From assembly GCA_946626265.1 (NCBI GenBank), contig CAMOUE010000109.1, positions 1 to 7,435 of the forward strand: 7,435 nucleotides of DNA. Reading direction: 5' to 3'. Below the pieces are notes generated by a model. That model was not told the origin of the DNA. It worked only from the letters and a program-made list of their open reading frames with translations, and did no database searches. This document shows, in pieces, positions 1 through 6,131 of the stretch. Made by a program: the position numbers and the translations under genes. Positions within the stretch are counted from its first letter, which is position 1, and each line of letters begins with the position of its first letter. The stretch is from an uncultured Eggerthellaceae bacterium (GTDB taxonomy: Bacteria > Actinomycetota > Coriobacteriia > Coriobacteriales > Eggerthellaceae).

Positions 1-590
1 GTTTCGTCGATGTAGAGGTCCATCATGCCGGGGTAGGGGCGGCCGATCTGCGCGATGTTGGTGTAGCGCAGGCGACGGCGAACCTGTGCCGCGCGGCACC
101 AGTCCTCTATCTGGGCTTGCACTTCCGGGTCGCCGCCTTCGACGACGCCCGTGATGACGGCGTGGCGCTTGCCGGCACGTTCGAGGTCGGCCACCATCTC
201 GCCCACGGCGCCGCAGGCGTAGAGTTCGCCGAGCCAGGTGGGAATGTCGGTGTTCTCGTAGTCGGGTGCCTTTTTCTTCTGCACGTTGACGAGAACTACG
301 GGGACGTTGAGATCGCGAACGGCAGGCAGCATGTTGTACGACGTGGCGTAGGTGAGCAGCTGGAGGAACACGATGTCGACGTCTGCTGCGCGGAACTTGT
401 CGCCGGCGGCCTGCGCTTGCTCCTTGGTGGTGACCATGCCGCCGTCGATGATTTCGACCGTGTCGGGGATCGTTTTCTTGAACGCGTCGTACTGAGCTTT
501 GAACTCAGGAACGAGCTGGGGGAACTGCGGCAGATACGCTCCAAGCGCAATGGAGAATGCAGCTGCCTTTGCCTTTGTTTCGACGAGCAT
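1..590 (-). CDS. L-fucose/L-arabinose isomerase-family protein, N-terminal part (C-terminus beyond window)
   Basis: The minus-strand frame is open from an ATG at 590 to the window edge, giving 196 complete codons without a stop. The protein begins MLVETKAKAA. Seen in the sequence: a hydrophobic segment VDIVFLQLLTYATSYNMLPA (about residues 71-90), then VPVVLVNVQK (96-105), GELYACGAVGEMV (121-133), and IGRPYPGMMD (182-191). These match, in order, the first Rossmann-like domain of the L-fucose/L-arabinose isomerase superfamily, including the AraA-like 'YNQGVHG' region and the 'G.pyPGM.D' turn. Family members interconvert aldoses and ketoses using a divalent metal. The catalytic Glu/His residues of AraA lie in the C-terminal half, which is not in this window, so the substrate cannot be assigned. 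AGGAGG at 598-603, seven bases before the ATG, fixes the start. Two LacI-type operators just upstream imply control by the neighbouring repressor. It could be a non-enzymatic or different-sugar relative; the family call is firm, arabinose or fucose specificity is not. Confidence 0.82.
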   Translation of the reverse strand, partial: MLVETKAKAAAFSIALGAYLPQFPQLVPEFKAQYDAFKKTIPDTVEIIDGGMVTTKEQAQAAGDKFRAADVDIVFLQLLTYATSYNMLPAVRDLNVPVVLVNVQKKKAPDYENTDIPTWLGELYACGAVGEMVADLERAGKRHAVITGVVEGGDPEVQAQIEDWCRAAQVRRRLRYTNIAQIGRPYPGMMDLYIDE

Positions 591-611
591 CCTTATGCCT
601 CCTAGCATATA

Positions 612-625
612 TTGAAACGCTTCAA
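612..625. promoter_or_regulatory. LacI-family operator O2 (proximal to isomerase gene)
   Basis: TTGAAACGCTTCAA is a near-perfect 14-bp palindrome with a central CG, the usual form of LacI/GalR-family operators, where the hinge-helix leucine inserts at a central CpG. It lies 21 bases upstream of the isomerase ATG, between the second operator and the ribosome binding site, so it should be inside the transcribed leader. It is the exact reverse complement of the operator at 647-660. The presumed binder is the LacI-family protein encoded at 760-1833; that pairing is inferred from proximity and from a third copy in front of the repressor gene. Confidence 0.8.
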
Positions 626-646
626 ATACTAATGAGGCATTATGAA

Positions 647-660
647 TTGAAGCGTTTCAA
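647..660. promoter_or_regulatory. LacI-family operator O1 (at isomerase transcription start)
   Basis: TTGAAGCGTTTCAA is the exact reverse complement of the site at 612-625; the identity extends to 15 bases (611-625 against 647-661). The two centres are 35 bp apart. The site starts seven bases downstream of a probable minus-strand -10 box (668-673), so a bound repressor would cover the expected transcription start and block initiation or promoter clearance. Two identical sites suggest cooperative binding or a repressor tetramer/looped complex, but 35 bp is not an integral number of helical turns. Confidence 0.8.
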
Positions 661-667
661 TTATGTG

Positions 668-673
668 AGTATA
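668..673 (-). promoter_or_regulatory. Probable -10 box of the isomerase promoter
   Basis: On the minus strand this reads TATACT, a five-of-six match to the sigma70-type -10 consensus, in an AT-rich stretch that contrasts with the GC-rich surroundings. The predicted start near 661 abuts operator O1. No convincing -35 hexamer is found at 16-18 bp upstream; TTCACA on the minus strand is about 14 bp away, which is too close. The promoter may therefore be weak or need an activator. Confidence 0.4.
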
Positions 674-759
674 ATGAAGGCAATAAGTGTGAACGGGAGC
701 AAAACTCAGGTGAGCGGTTGCCGTTTGCGGTCCAGAAAAACGTGCGCTTCGATTCGGAT

Positions 760-1833
760 CTAGGCGATGCTGGGACTACCGAGGTACTCTGCCAAATTGA
801 GGTCGGGTACCTCGACGTGGGAGACGAGGCCTGGGTTTCGACATGTGCTCGCGCGTTCTATGAGCTTGGGCACGGCGTGCCCGTACGACGAGGACGTCAA
901 CTCTTTTCCGCCTATTTGCGCCAGAAGGTGCCTCACGCCGAGCCGCCCCAATTCGTAACCGGGGCTCGCGATCGTGGTGAGGGGCACCGAACCGCTCCAG
1001 GCGAGCGGGTTTCCATCGCATCCAGCTACGAGCATGTCGTCGGGCACCGAGAGTCCGGCTGCCATGATGCCGTCGATGGCTCCTGCGGCGAGAACGTCCG
1101 TGAGTCCGACGACGAAATCCGGACGATGGCCGACGGGGCGTTCCGCGAGTCTTCGGCCTATCTGGAATCCGTCTTCTGCCGTGTTCCAATCGCCTCTCCC
1201 TATCAGCTCGACGGAGATGCACGATTCACGTGCGGCGTCGCATATCCCGCGAACGCGTAGGGCGAGCTGGGTGAAACGCGCCTCGCCGATGACCGCGACC
1301 CGCTCGGACCCGCATGCGCGTGCATGCTGCAGTATGAGCCTGCCTTGCGCCTCGTTGTCGGGCGCTATGCAGTTGGCCAGCCCTTGATGGTGAACGTCGA
1401 GGTAGACCGTGGGAATCATGGGTTTGTCGAGCGCGGGCCTCCATGAGCTCGTCGCCATGGGCTGGACCAGGACGCCGGCAATATGAGCACCGAGGAAGTA
1501 GCGAAGGTAATGGTTTTCGAGAAGGTCGTCGTTTCCCGCGCTCGCGATGAGGAGGTCGTAGCCGTTCGCGTGGCTTTCGGCCTGCGCGCCGTTCGCTATT
1601 TGCAGGGAGAATGCATGGTCGAGACGCGGGAGGGCGAGGCCGAACACGCGGCTCTCGGTCCCGGCGAGCTGGCGTGCGGCCTGATTTGGCACGTAGCCGA
1701 GCCGCGAGATCGCGTCGTTGATCAACGCGAGCGTCTCAGGCTTTACCCTCTCGGGGTGGTTGATGGCGTTGGATACCGTCCCCAGGGAAACCCCTACTTC
1801 ACGTGCCACATCGCCTATCCTGACCTTTGCCAT
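760..1833 (-). CDS. LacI/GalR-family transcriptional repressor
   Basis: A 357-residue protein of usual LacI-family length. The N-terminal helix-turn-helix is clear: IGDVAREVGVSLGTVSNAIN (residues 6-25), then a third helix and the hinge helix NQAARQLAG (50-58), whose Leu56 is the expected lever residue that inserts into a central CpG. Residues from about 60 onward are a periplasmic-binding-protein-like sugar-binding and dimerisation domain, ending in the typical 'vp.Li.RaSt' segment (KLIERAST). The start is the ATG at 1833: it gives the canonical MAKVRIGDVAREVGVS beginning and has GGAGG at 1838-1842. An upstream in-frame ATG at 1923 would add 30 non-homologous residues and read through the operator. 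The gene lies between the hydrolase gene and the isomerase gene, on the same strand as both. The operators at 612-625, 647-660 and 1862-1875 are its likely targets, making it a repressor of the isomerase operon and of itself. The inducer is unknown; a sugar related to the isomerase substrate is the natural guess. Confidence 0.95.
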   Translation of the reverse strand: MAKVRIGDVAREVGVSLGTVSNAINHPERVKPETLALINDAISRLGYVPNQAARQLAGTESRVFGLALPRLDHAFSLQIANGAQAESHANGYDLLIASAGNDDLLENHYLRYFLGAHIAGVLVQPMATSSWRPALDKPMIPTVYLDVHHQGLANCIAPDNEAQGRLILQHARACGSERVAVIGEARFTQLALRVRGICDAARESCISVELIGRGDWNTAEDGFQIGRRLAERPVGHRPDFVVGLTDVLAAGAIDGIMAAGLSVPDDMLVAGCDGNPLAWSGSVPLTTIASPGYELGRLGVRHLLAQIGGKELTSSSYGHAVPKLIERASTCRNPGLVSHVEVPDLNLAEYLGSPSIA

Positions 1834-1861
1834 GAATCCTCCGCCTCTGAACCCTCTAGAA

Positions 1862-1875
1862 TTGATGCGCTTCAA
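1862..1875. promoter_or_regulatory. Diverged LacI-family operator O3 (autoregulatory)
   Basis: TTGATGCGCTTCAA matches the isomerase operator TTGAAACGCTTCAA at 12 of 14 positions, keeping both outer half-sites and the central CG. It lies 28 bases upstream of the repressor ATG, just downstream of a candidate extended -10 (1886-1894). The two mismatches are adjacent, in the left half-site, so it is probably weaker than O1 and O2. This would fit moderate negative autoregulation. Confidence 0.7.
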
Positions 1876-1885
1876 TTTTTGTCTG

Positions 1886-1894
1886 ATGATAGCA
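1886..1894 (-). promoter_or_regulatory. Candidate extended -10 of the repressor gene promoter
   Basis: On the minus strand this reads TGCTATCAT, a TGn extension followed by TATCAT, four of six to the -10 consensus. The predicted start near 1879 would place operator O3 over the first transcribed bases, the same geometry as at the isomerase promoter. No good -35 hexamer is seen, as is common for extended -10 promoters. A perfect 10-bp palindrome, CACTGCAGTG (1893-1902), overlaps its upstream edge. Confidence 0.35.
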
Positions 1895-1929
1895 CTGCAG
1901 TGAAACTGGAATGCTGTATTCAACGTGTT

Positions 1930-3057
1930 TTATCGATTCCGCTCAAAGCCGCCGAGGCGATTTAGGGCCTGCTTTGCCGTCTCGGATCCGAGAATGGGCG
2001 CAATATCGCGAATCATGTCGAACAGCATGGAGCGCATCTCGGGGGAGAGTTTCGCGGTCGCTTCCGCCATCGCTATGACGTTCAGCGTAGTGTCCTGCGC
2101 GATTTCGCCCCATGTGCCGGCGTTCGCGGCTGCGACTATCCCGTAGACAGCCTCGATGAACTGCTCCCTCGTCGATGGGTCGTACGACTCGGACCAGCTG
2201 TTGAGCGTTCCGGAAACGATTGCCGCTTCGGGCCTGATCGAGTCGAGTGTGACGAAATCGCACCCGTCGACCTCCCAATGCGTCGACGCGTGTTGGGCGA
2301 ACAGCACACCGGACGAGCGCACGACGCGGTAGTTCGAACGCCGTTCCATGAGCATGCCGAACACGCTGCTCTCGGGGACCGTCTTGCGGAGTTTGGCGTT
2401 GTATTCCGGCGCGTTGAAGCGATCGCTCGGTTCGAAGGCGAACCCGGGGCCGTCGTGGTTGAATATGAGGTCAATCTTTTCGAATGTCGTGTCACGGCAG
2501 GTCGAGGCGGCGTATTCCGCGAGGTTCCCGCCTTTGCTGTGCCCGCCGATGTACACGCGTTTCGCGCGCATGTCGGAGACGTCCTCGAGGTACGTACGGG
2601 CGCTCACCTGGCTCGGGACTTCCTTCATGAACGTGATGTTGAAGTCTTCCTTCCAGCCGGTTAGCGAGTTGTCCGTGCCTCTGAAGGCGATGTAGACGCA
2701 ATCGTCGGGGAGGAAGAACGTTATCGCCGAGAATTGCTTTTCGAAATGGCTCGACACTTCGTTCGCGTAAAAGCCGACGTCGAGTTCCATGAAGCGCGGT
2801 GATGCGAGCAGGGTCGAGAGGAATTCGTCCCCGCCCATGCGTGAGAGCCATATGCCTCCGAACAGGTCGTCGGCTGGGATTCCGCAAACGGCGACGGGCA
2901 AGGGGGTGATGTCTGACGGCACTTTCTTGCCGAGCGATCCCTTTTCGAAATTCAAATACGCTATGGTCGACAGGACAAGGCTGTCCACATCGTTGAGCGG
3001 GACGTCCGAGAAGGACGCCCGCTGCTCGTTCAGGTAACTTGTTATCGTCCCTTCCAC
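1930..3057 (-). CDS. Mbeg1-like (DUF2974) alpha/beta hydrolase, putative lipase/esterase
   Basis: A 375-residue serine-hydrolase-fold protein. Numbered from the GTG start at 3057: LNDVDSLVLSTIAYLNFEKG (about 21-40) is the characteristic family opening; VYIAFRGTDNS (121-131) is the oxyanion-side strand; IGGHSKGGNLAEYAA (170-184) is the nucleophile elbow with Ser174; FNHDGPGF (199-206) probably supplies the acid Asp202; and SGVLFAQHASTHWEVDG (249-265) carries a plausible catalytic His (His256 or His260). No signal peptide or membrane segment is evident, so it is probably cytoplasmic. GTG at 3057 is chosen over the upstream ATGs at 3159 and 3120: it gives the family-typical short N-terminus (V/M-EGTITSYL) and lies two bases after the upstream stop (TGAGCGTG), whereas the ATGs would run 61-100 bases into the preceding gene and add unrelated residues. 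It is the last gene of the three-gene operon and is probably translationally coupled. The substrate is unknown. Confidence 0.85.
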   Translation of the reverse strand: MEGTITSYLNEQRASFSDVPLNDVDSLVLSTIAYLNFEKGSLGKKVPSDITPLPVAVCGIPADDLFGGIWLSRMGGDEFLSTLLASPRFMELDVGFYANEVSSHFEKQFSAITFFLPDDCVYIAFRGTDNSLTGWKEDFNITFMKEVPSQVSARTYLEDVSDMRAKRVYIGGHSKGGNLAEYAASTCRDTTFEKIDLIFNHDGPGFAFEPSDRFNAPEYNAKLRKTVPESSVFGMLMERRSNYRVVRSSGVLFAQHASTHWEVDGCDFVTLDSIRPEAAIVSGTLNSWSESYDPSTREQFIEAVYGIVAAANAGTWGEIAQDTTLNVIAMAEATAKLSPEMRSMLFDMIRDIAPILGSETAKQALNRLGGFERNR

Positions 3058-3059
3058 GC

Positions 3060-4646
3060 TCAAGCTCGCTTGTTCAAGAAGAACAGCTCGTACCAGCGGA
3101 TGAAGATGTAGATCGTCCATACATGACGCCACAGGAGCGCTTTGTGGCGCGGGAACCATACGGGGTGGTTCACGCGCGGCTTTTCACCGTAGAATGCATC
3201 GAGCAGGGCGTTTATTTCGTCGACGTTGAAGAACTCGGCTGCGGCTTCGCTTCCGAATGCGCGTCGCAACTCTGTCCTGGCGCCATCCTCCCTCAGCCAT
3301 TTGCTCACGGGTACGGGGAAGCCGAGCTTTTTGCGATAGGCGACTTCCTCGGGCAGCACCCGGGCGGCGGCTGCCCTCAACGCCACCTTGTTGTAATCCT
3401 TGCCCAGCTTGTATTTGGACGGCATCCGCCTTGCGATGTCGAATATGCGCAGGTCGCAGTACGGCATGCGAATGTCGAGGCCCGTGCCCTTTGCGATCCG
3501 GGTTGAGTTGAAGAGGATGCTGCCCTCGAAGTAGGTGCGCAAATCGATGTAGAGCATCCACGTGAGCGGATCGTATTTGAGCGCTTTCTCGCCGATTCTC
3601 CTCATGAACGACTGTGCTGAGCGGTTTTCGTAGAACGTCTTGAGATAACGCTTCTGCTCGGAGTCGTTCATGATGTAGGTCGTCCCGAAGTACACTGGAT
3701 TCGGGCGCATGCGCAACTTAGCCTTGTTCTTGTAGACGCCGTAACCTGCGAAGAACTCGTCGGCACCTTCTCCCGAGAAGCATACCGACGTCGTTTGGGC
3801 GATTTTCTTGCATGCCGCATAGAGCGTGAGGCCGGCGACGTCGGCTGACGGCTGCTCGTAGGCGAGCAGGAACTCGTCGATGCAGCTGAAATAGTCTTCG
3901 GGAGATATGACGACGCCCTCGAAGTCGCGGCCAAGGTACGCGGCGGTTGCGCGCGCGTCTTCCTCCTCGCTTGTCGCTTGGTCTTCGTAGGCGGCGCAAA
4001 TGCCGCGCTTCGCCTTGCTTTTTGCGACGATGTATGAGGAGTCGACGCCGCCCGACAGGAAGCTGTCGACCGCAACGTCTTCGTCGCATATGTCGCGCAG
4101 GCTTGCGTCCATCGCGTTTGAAATCTCGTCGGCCCATTGGTCAAGCGTCTTCTTCTTGTCGGGCTCGAAGGACAGCTCCCAATAGCGGCCAAGCGTGAGC
4201 AACCGGTTCCTGAAGTGAACGAAACCGCCGGGAGCTACCTTGTAGACGCCTTTGAACAGGGTTTCCTCGCCCGGAACGTAGGTGAAGCCCATGAAGAACT
4301 GCACGAGCTCGCGGTTGAGCTCGCGCTTGAAGCCCTCTTGCTCGAACAGGTCCGTTATGTTCGTCGAGACGAGCAGGCGACCGTCTTCGGTCCCGTAGTA
4401 GAATACGAGCTCGGCTCCGAGCGGGTCGCGTGTGCAGAACAGGTCGTCGGATTCCGTGTCGTACAGCGCAAGTCCGAATTGACCGTTGATGTGCGAGCCC
4501 ATGTCGTCGCCCCAAGCCCGCCACGCGGAGACGACGATTTTCTCCTCGCGCTCGCGCCGGGTGAGCCCCGAAACGTCGATTCCCAGCTCGCGTGCCAGTT
4601 CCACGTGGTTTCTTATGAGCCCGGAATATGCTCTCAGTTCAATCAT
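3060..4646 (-). CDS. Asparagine-synthetase-family amide ligase with truncated, Cys-less glutaminase domain
   Basis: A 528-residue member of the AsnB family. The C-terminal ATP-pyrophosphatase synthetase domain is complete: PP-loop FLSGGVDSS (196-204), CFSGEGADEFFAGY (289-302), LDIRMPYCDLRIFDIA (390-405) and YRKKLGFPVPVSKWL (437-451). The N-terminal domain is incomplete. The protein starts MIELRAYSGLIRNHVEL, equivalent to the 'NGEIYNH' region near residue 75 of E. coli AsnB, so about 70 residues are absent, including the nucleophilic Cys1 and the HRGPD region. The later part (NGQFGLALYD 54-63, RDPLGAELVFYY 73-84) remains. It should not hydrolyse glutamine and would need free ammonia or another amine. 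The start is supported by GGAG five bases before the ATG; no in-frame start codon occurs in the 11 codons above it, and further extension would overlap the dehydrogenase gene, which ends 28 bases upstream. Cys-less relatives include lasso-peptide cyclases and beta-lactam synthetases, but no precursor or leader-peptidase gene is present here. It may make an unusual amide rather than asparagine. Confidence 0.9.
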   Translation of the reverse strand: MIELRAYSGLIRNHVELARELGIDVSGLTRREREEKIVVSAWRAWGDDMGSHINGQFGLALYDTESDDLFCTRDPLGAELVFYYGTEDGRLLVSTNITDLFEQEGFKRELNRELVQFFMGFTYVPGEETLFKGVYKVAPGGFVHFRNRLLTLGRYWELSFEPDKKKTLDQWADEISNAMDASLRDICDEDVAVDSFLSGGVDSSYIVAKSKAKRGICAAYEDQATSEEEDARATAAYLGRDFEGVVISPEDYFSCIDEFLLAYEQPSADVAGLTLYAACKKIAQTTSVCFSGEGADEFFAGYGVYKNKAKLRMRPNPVYFGTTYIMNDSEQKRYLKTFYENRSAQSFMRRIGEKALKYDPLTWMLYIDLRTYFEGSILFNSTRIAKGTGLDIRMPYCDLRIFDIARRMPSKYKLGKDYNKVALRAAAARVLPEEVAYRKKLGFPVPVSKWLREDGARTELRRAFGSEAAAEFFNVDEINALLDAFYGEKPRVNHPVWFPRHKALLWRHVWTIYIFIRWYELFFLNKRA

Positions 4647-4674
4647 GTTCGCTCCGTTCTCAAGTGTTCGTATC

Positions 4675-5805
4675 CTAGTAGTTTCCCGAGAAGCCGGCGA
4701 ATTCGGCGGGCAGATCGTAGCCGGGGAAGTACTCGGCGAAGTCGAGGTTCAGGTAGTTGCAGAGGTCCGCGAGCTCGATCATGGTTCCGTCGTTTACCGG
4801 AACTCCGTTCTCGCGGCGGTCGGCCTGCGCGAGGACCTCCTTCTCGCCGTGAGTGTAGATGCGTTCTGCGCCTTCTGCCCGCGGGCTCTCGCGCAGAGCC
4901 TCGAGGTATTCGGAGAAATGCTTCTTGATCTCGTCGGGGTTGCCGAATGCGGCAGGGTCCAATGCCGCGAAGCCATGGCAAATGCCGGTCTTGTCGGTAA
5001 ACGTGCAGCACTCGTTGCTTGTCACGCCGAGGGAAAGGATCGAGCTGAACAGTTCGGCGACCATGCCCCAGCCGTAGCCCTTGTGGCTTCCGAGCACTTC
5101 GGAGGAGCCGCCGAGCGGCATGATGCCGCCGCCGTTCTTCGAAACGATGTTAGACAGGACGCGCGGCGCCTCGTCGCTCGGCGCGCCCGTTTCGTCGAGA
5201 GCCCAACCTTGCGGAAGAGGTTTACCCATCTTGTTGTACATCTCGAGCTTGCCACGCGTGACGACCGTCGTGGACGAGTCGAAGAGGAAGGGGTAGGGGT
5301 CTGCGGGAACTGCGACGGCAATCGGATTCGAGCCGATCATCGCCTTGCGCCCGAACGTCGGCACCATAATGGCTTCGGAGTTCGTGCACGAAAAGCCGAT
5401 GAGCCCCTGCTTTGAGGCCATTTGCGCGTAATAACCCGCTATGCCGTAGTGGTTCGACTCGCGCACGCTGACTACGCCGACGCCGGTGGCCTTGGCTTTC
5501 TCGATGGCCTTGTTCATTGCGAATATGCTTGTGAGCTGGCCCATTGCAGAATGCCCGTCTATGACGGCGCTGATGGGCGTTTCGAAGACGATCTCGGGTT
5601 TCTCGTCTACGTGAATCTGGCCTTTCTCGATACCCTTGTGGTAGCGAACCATACGCTGCATGCCGTGGCTCTCGATGCCGTAGAGGTCGGCGGTGAGCAG
5701 GACGTCGCTTATGTTGGCGCTTTCTTCCGCTGTGAAGCCGAACGCCGCGAACACATCCGCGCAAAACCGCTCGAGTGTATCGATTTTCCAGGTTGCGTAT
5801 GCCAT
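4675..5805 (-). CDS. Ldh_2-family NAD(P)-dependent 2-hydroxyacid dehydrogenase (malate/sulfolactate/ureidoglycolate type)
   Basis: A 376-residue cytoplasmic oxidoreductase of the malate/L-lactate dehydrogenase family 2 (AllD/ComC/YbiC/YiaK relatives), which is structurally unrelated to classical MDH/LDH. Visible motifs: GIESHGMQRM (43-52) with the family-conserved His47; RESNHYGIAGYYA (115-127) with the presumed catalytic His119; TNSEAIMVPTFGRKAMIGSNP (141-161, cofactor-binding region); FDSSTTVVTRGKLE (175-188), the 'ATS..aRGK' equivalent; and SHKGYGWGMVAELFSSILSLG (240-260). Members reduce or oxidise 2-oxo/2-hydroxy acids such as malate, (R)-3-sulfolactate, ureidoglycolate or 2,3-diketo-L-gulonate; the motifs do not separate these. 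The start is the ATG at 5805 with GGAGG at 5812-5816, six bases away. It is the first gene of the operon, 28 bases ahead of the amide ligase, suggesting that its product or substrate is amidated by that enzyme. No copy of the LacI operator is seen upstream, so it is probably not in that regulon. Confidence 0.93.
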   Translation of the reverse strand: MAYATWKIDTLERFCADVFAAFGFTAEESANISDVLLTADLYGIESHGMQRMVRYHKGIEKGQIHVDEKPEIVFETPISAVIDGHSAMGQLTSIFAMNKAIEKAKATGVGVVSVRESNHYGIAGYYAQMASKQGLIGFSCTNSEAIMVPTFGRKAMIGSNPIAVAVPADPYPFLFDSSTTVVTRGKLEMYNKMGKPLPQGWALDETGAPSDEAPRVLSNIVSKNGGGIMPLGGSSEVLGSHKGYGWGMVAELFSSILSLGVTSNECCTFTDKTGICHGFAALDPAAFGNPDEIKKHFSEYLEALRESPRAEGAERIYTHGEKEVLAQADRRENGVPVNDGTMIELADLCNYLNLDFAEYFPGYDLPAEFAGFSGNY

Positions 5806-5900
5806 AGTGGTCCTCCATGACGATTCGAAAGTTGACGTGCGTGGTTAGTGTACCTCAGCGAGGTTGCGCGAGAGAGGGGTCCGACCCGAGCCACAGCAAG

Positions 5901-5940
5901 GATTCACGTCTAGTTAACGGGTTCGAAATTGATTCGCGTC
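5901..5940. repeat. Imperfect 10-bp direct repeats, 30 bp apart
   Basis: GATTCACGTC (5901-5910) and GATTCGCGTC (5931-5940) differ at one base and start exactly 30 bp apart, close to three helical turns. The spacing would put both copies on nearly the same DNA face. They lie about 100-130 bases upstream of the dehydrogenase start and about 70-110 bases upstream of the FIST-side -10, a plausible place for a regulator. This could be chance in a 346-base region. Confidence 0.3.
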
Positions 5941-6011
5941 CGAAATGCCGTCTTTGGGTTCGATTGGTTCACCGCGGCTGAAAAAGAGACGCTACGACGT
6001 AGGAATAGTCA

Positions 6012-6017
6012 TATAAT
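6012..6017 (+). promoter_or_regulatory. Probable -10 box of the FIST gene promoter
   Basis: TATAAT is a perfect -10 hexamer in the plus orientation, giving a predicted start near 6024 and a leader of about 128 bases. No TTGACA-like -35 is found at 16-18 bp (the sequence there is ACGCTA), which suggests an activated promoter or an alternative explanation for the motif. Confidence 0.45.
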
Positions 6018-6082
6018 CTTTTCAGGACATACTGCGGTGGTATCGGGGTATGCTGCGCTATTTGCAAAACTATCGGTTCTAC

Positions 6083-6107
6083 CGGCGCGCCTGCTAGAAG
6101 CGCGCCG
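6083..6107 (+). other. Leader hairpin 1 (GC-rich, no T-tract)
   Basis: An 8-bp perfect stem, CGGCGCGC (6083-6090) pairing with GCGCGCCG (6100-6107), encloses a 9-base loop. It lies in the predicted 5' leader of the FIST gene, 45 bases before the ATG. It is not followed by a T-run, so it is not a standard intrinsic terminator. An alternative small hairpin, CGGT-TCT-ACCG (6074-6084), shares its first bases and would compete with it. Confidence 0.5.
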
Positions 6108-6112
6108 TGAGG

Positions 6113-6131
6113 ATAATGACGGAGTCGTTAT
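6113..6131 (+). other. Leader hairpin 2 just upstream of the FIST ribosome binding site
   Basis: ATAATGAC (6113-6120) pairs with GTCGTTAT (6124-6131) across a GGA triloop: eight pairs, including one G-T wobble. It ends nine bases before the AGGAG at 6141-6145. It could space or protect the ribosome binding site; its left arm can also pair weakly with 6008-6012. Confidence 0.4.

Noticed and set aside
117..605. A plus-strand open frame of 162 codons opposite the isomerase gene
   Set aside because: The minus-strand frame carries clear isomerase-superfamily motifs and an ideal ribosome binding site; this frame has neither.
741..755. A fourth LacI operator near the end of the repressor gene (TGCGCTTC core)
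   Set aside because: Only the right half and core match; the left half-site is absent, so it is not a credible palindrome.
3060..4646. Lasso-peptide cyclase as the function of the ligase gene
   Set aside because: The Cys-less N-domain is similar in kind, but no short precursor gene, leader peptidase or recognition-element protein is present in the window.
4486..5415. A 309-codon plus-strand open frame opposite the ligase and dehydrogenase genes
   Set aside because: It spans two real genes in antisense, has no ribosome binding site and no recognisable motif; long antisense frames are expected at this GC content.
5877..5887. Short inverted repeat GGGT-CCG-ACCC
   Set aside because: A 4-bp stem is too short to distinguish from chance, and there is no T-run.
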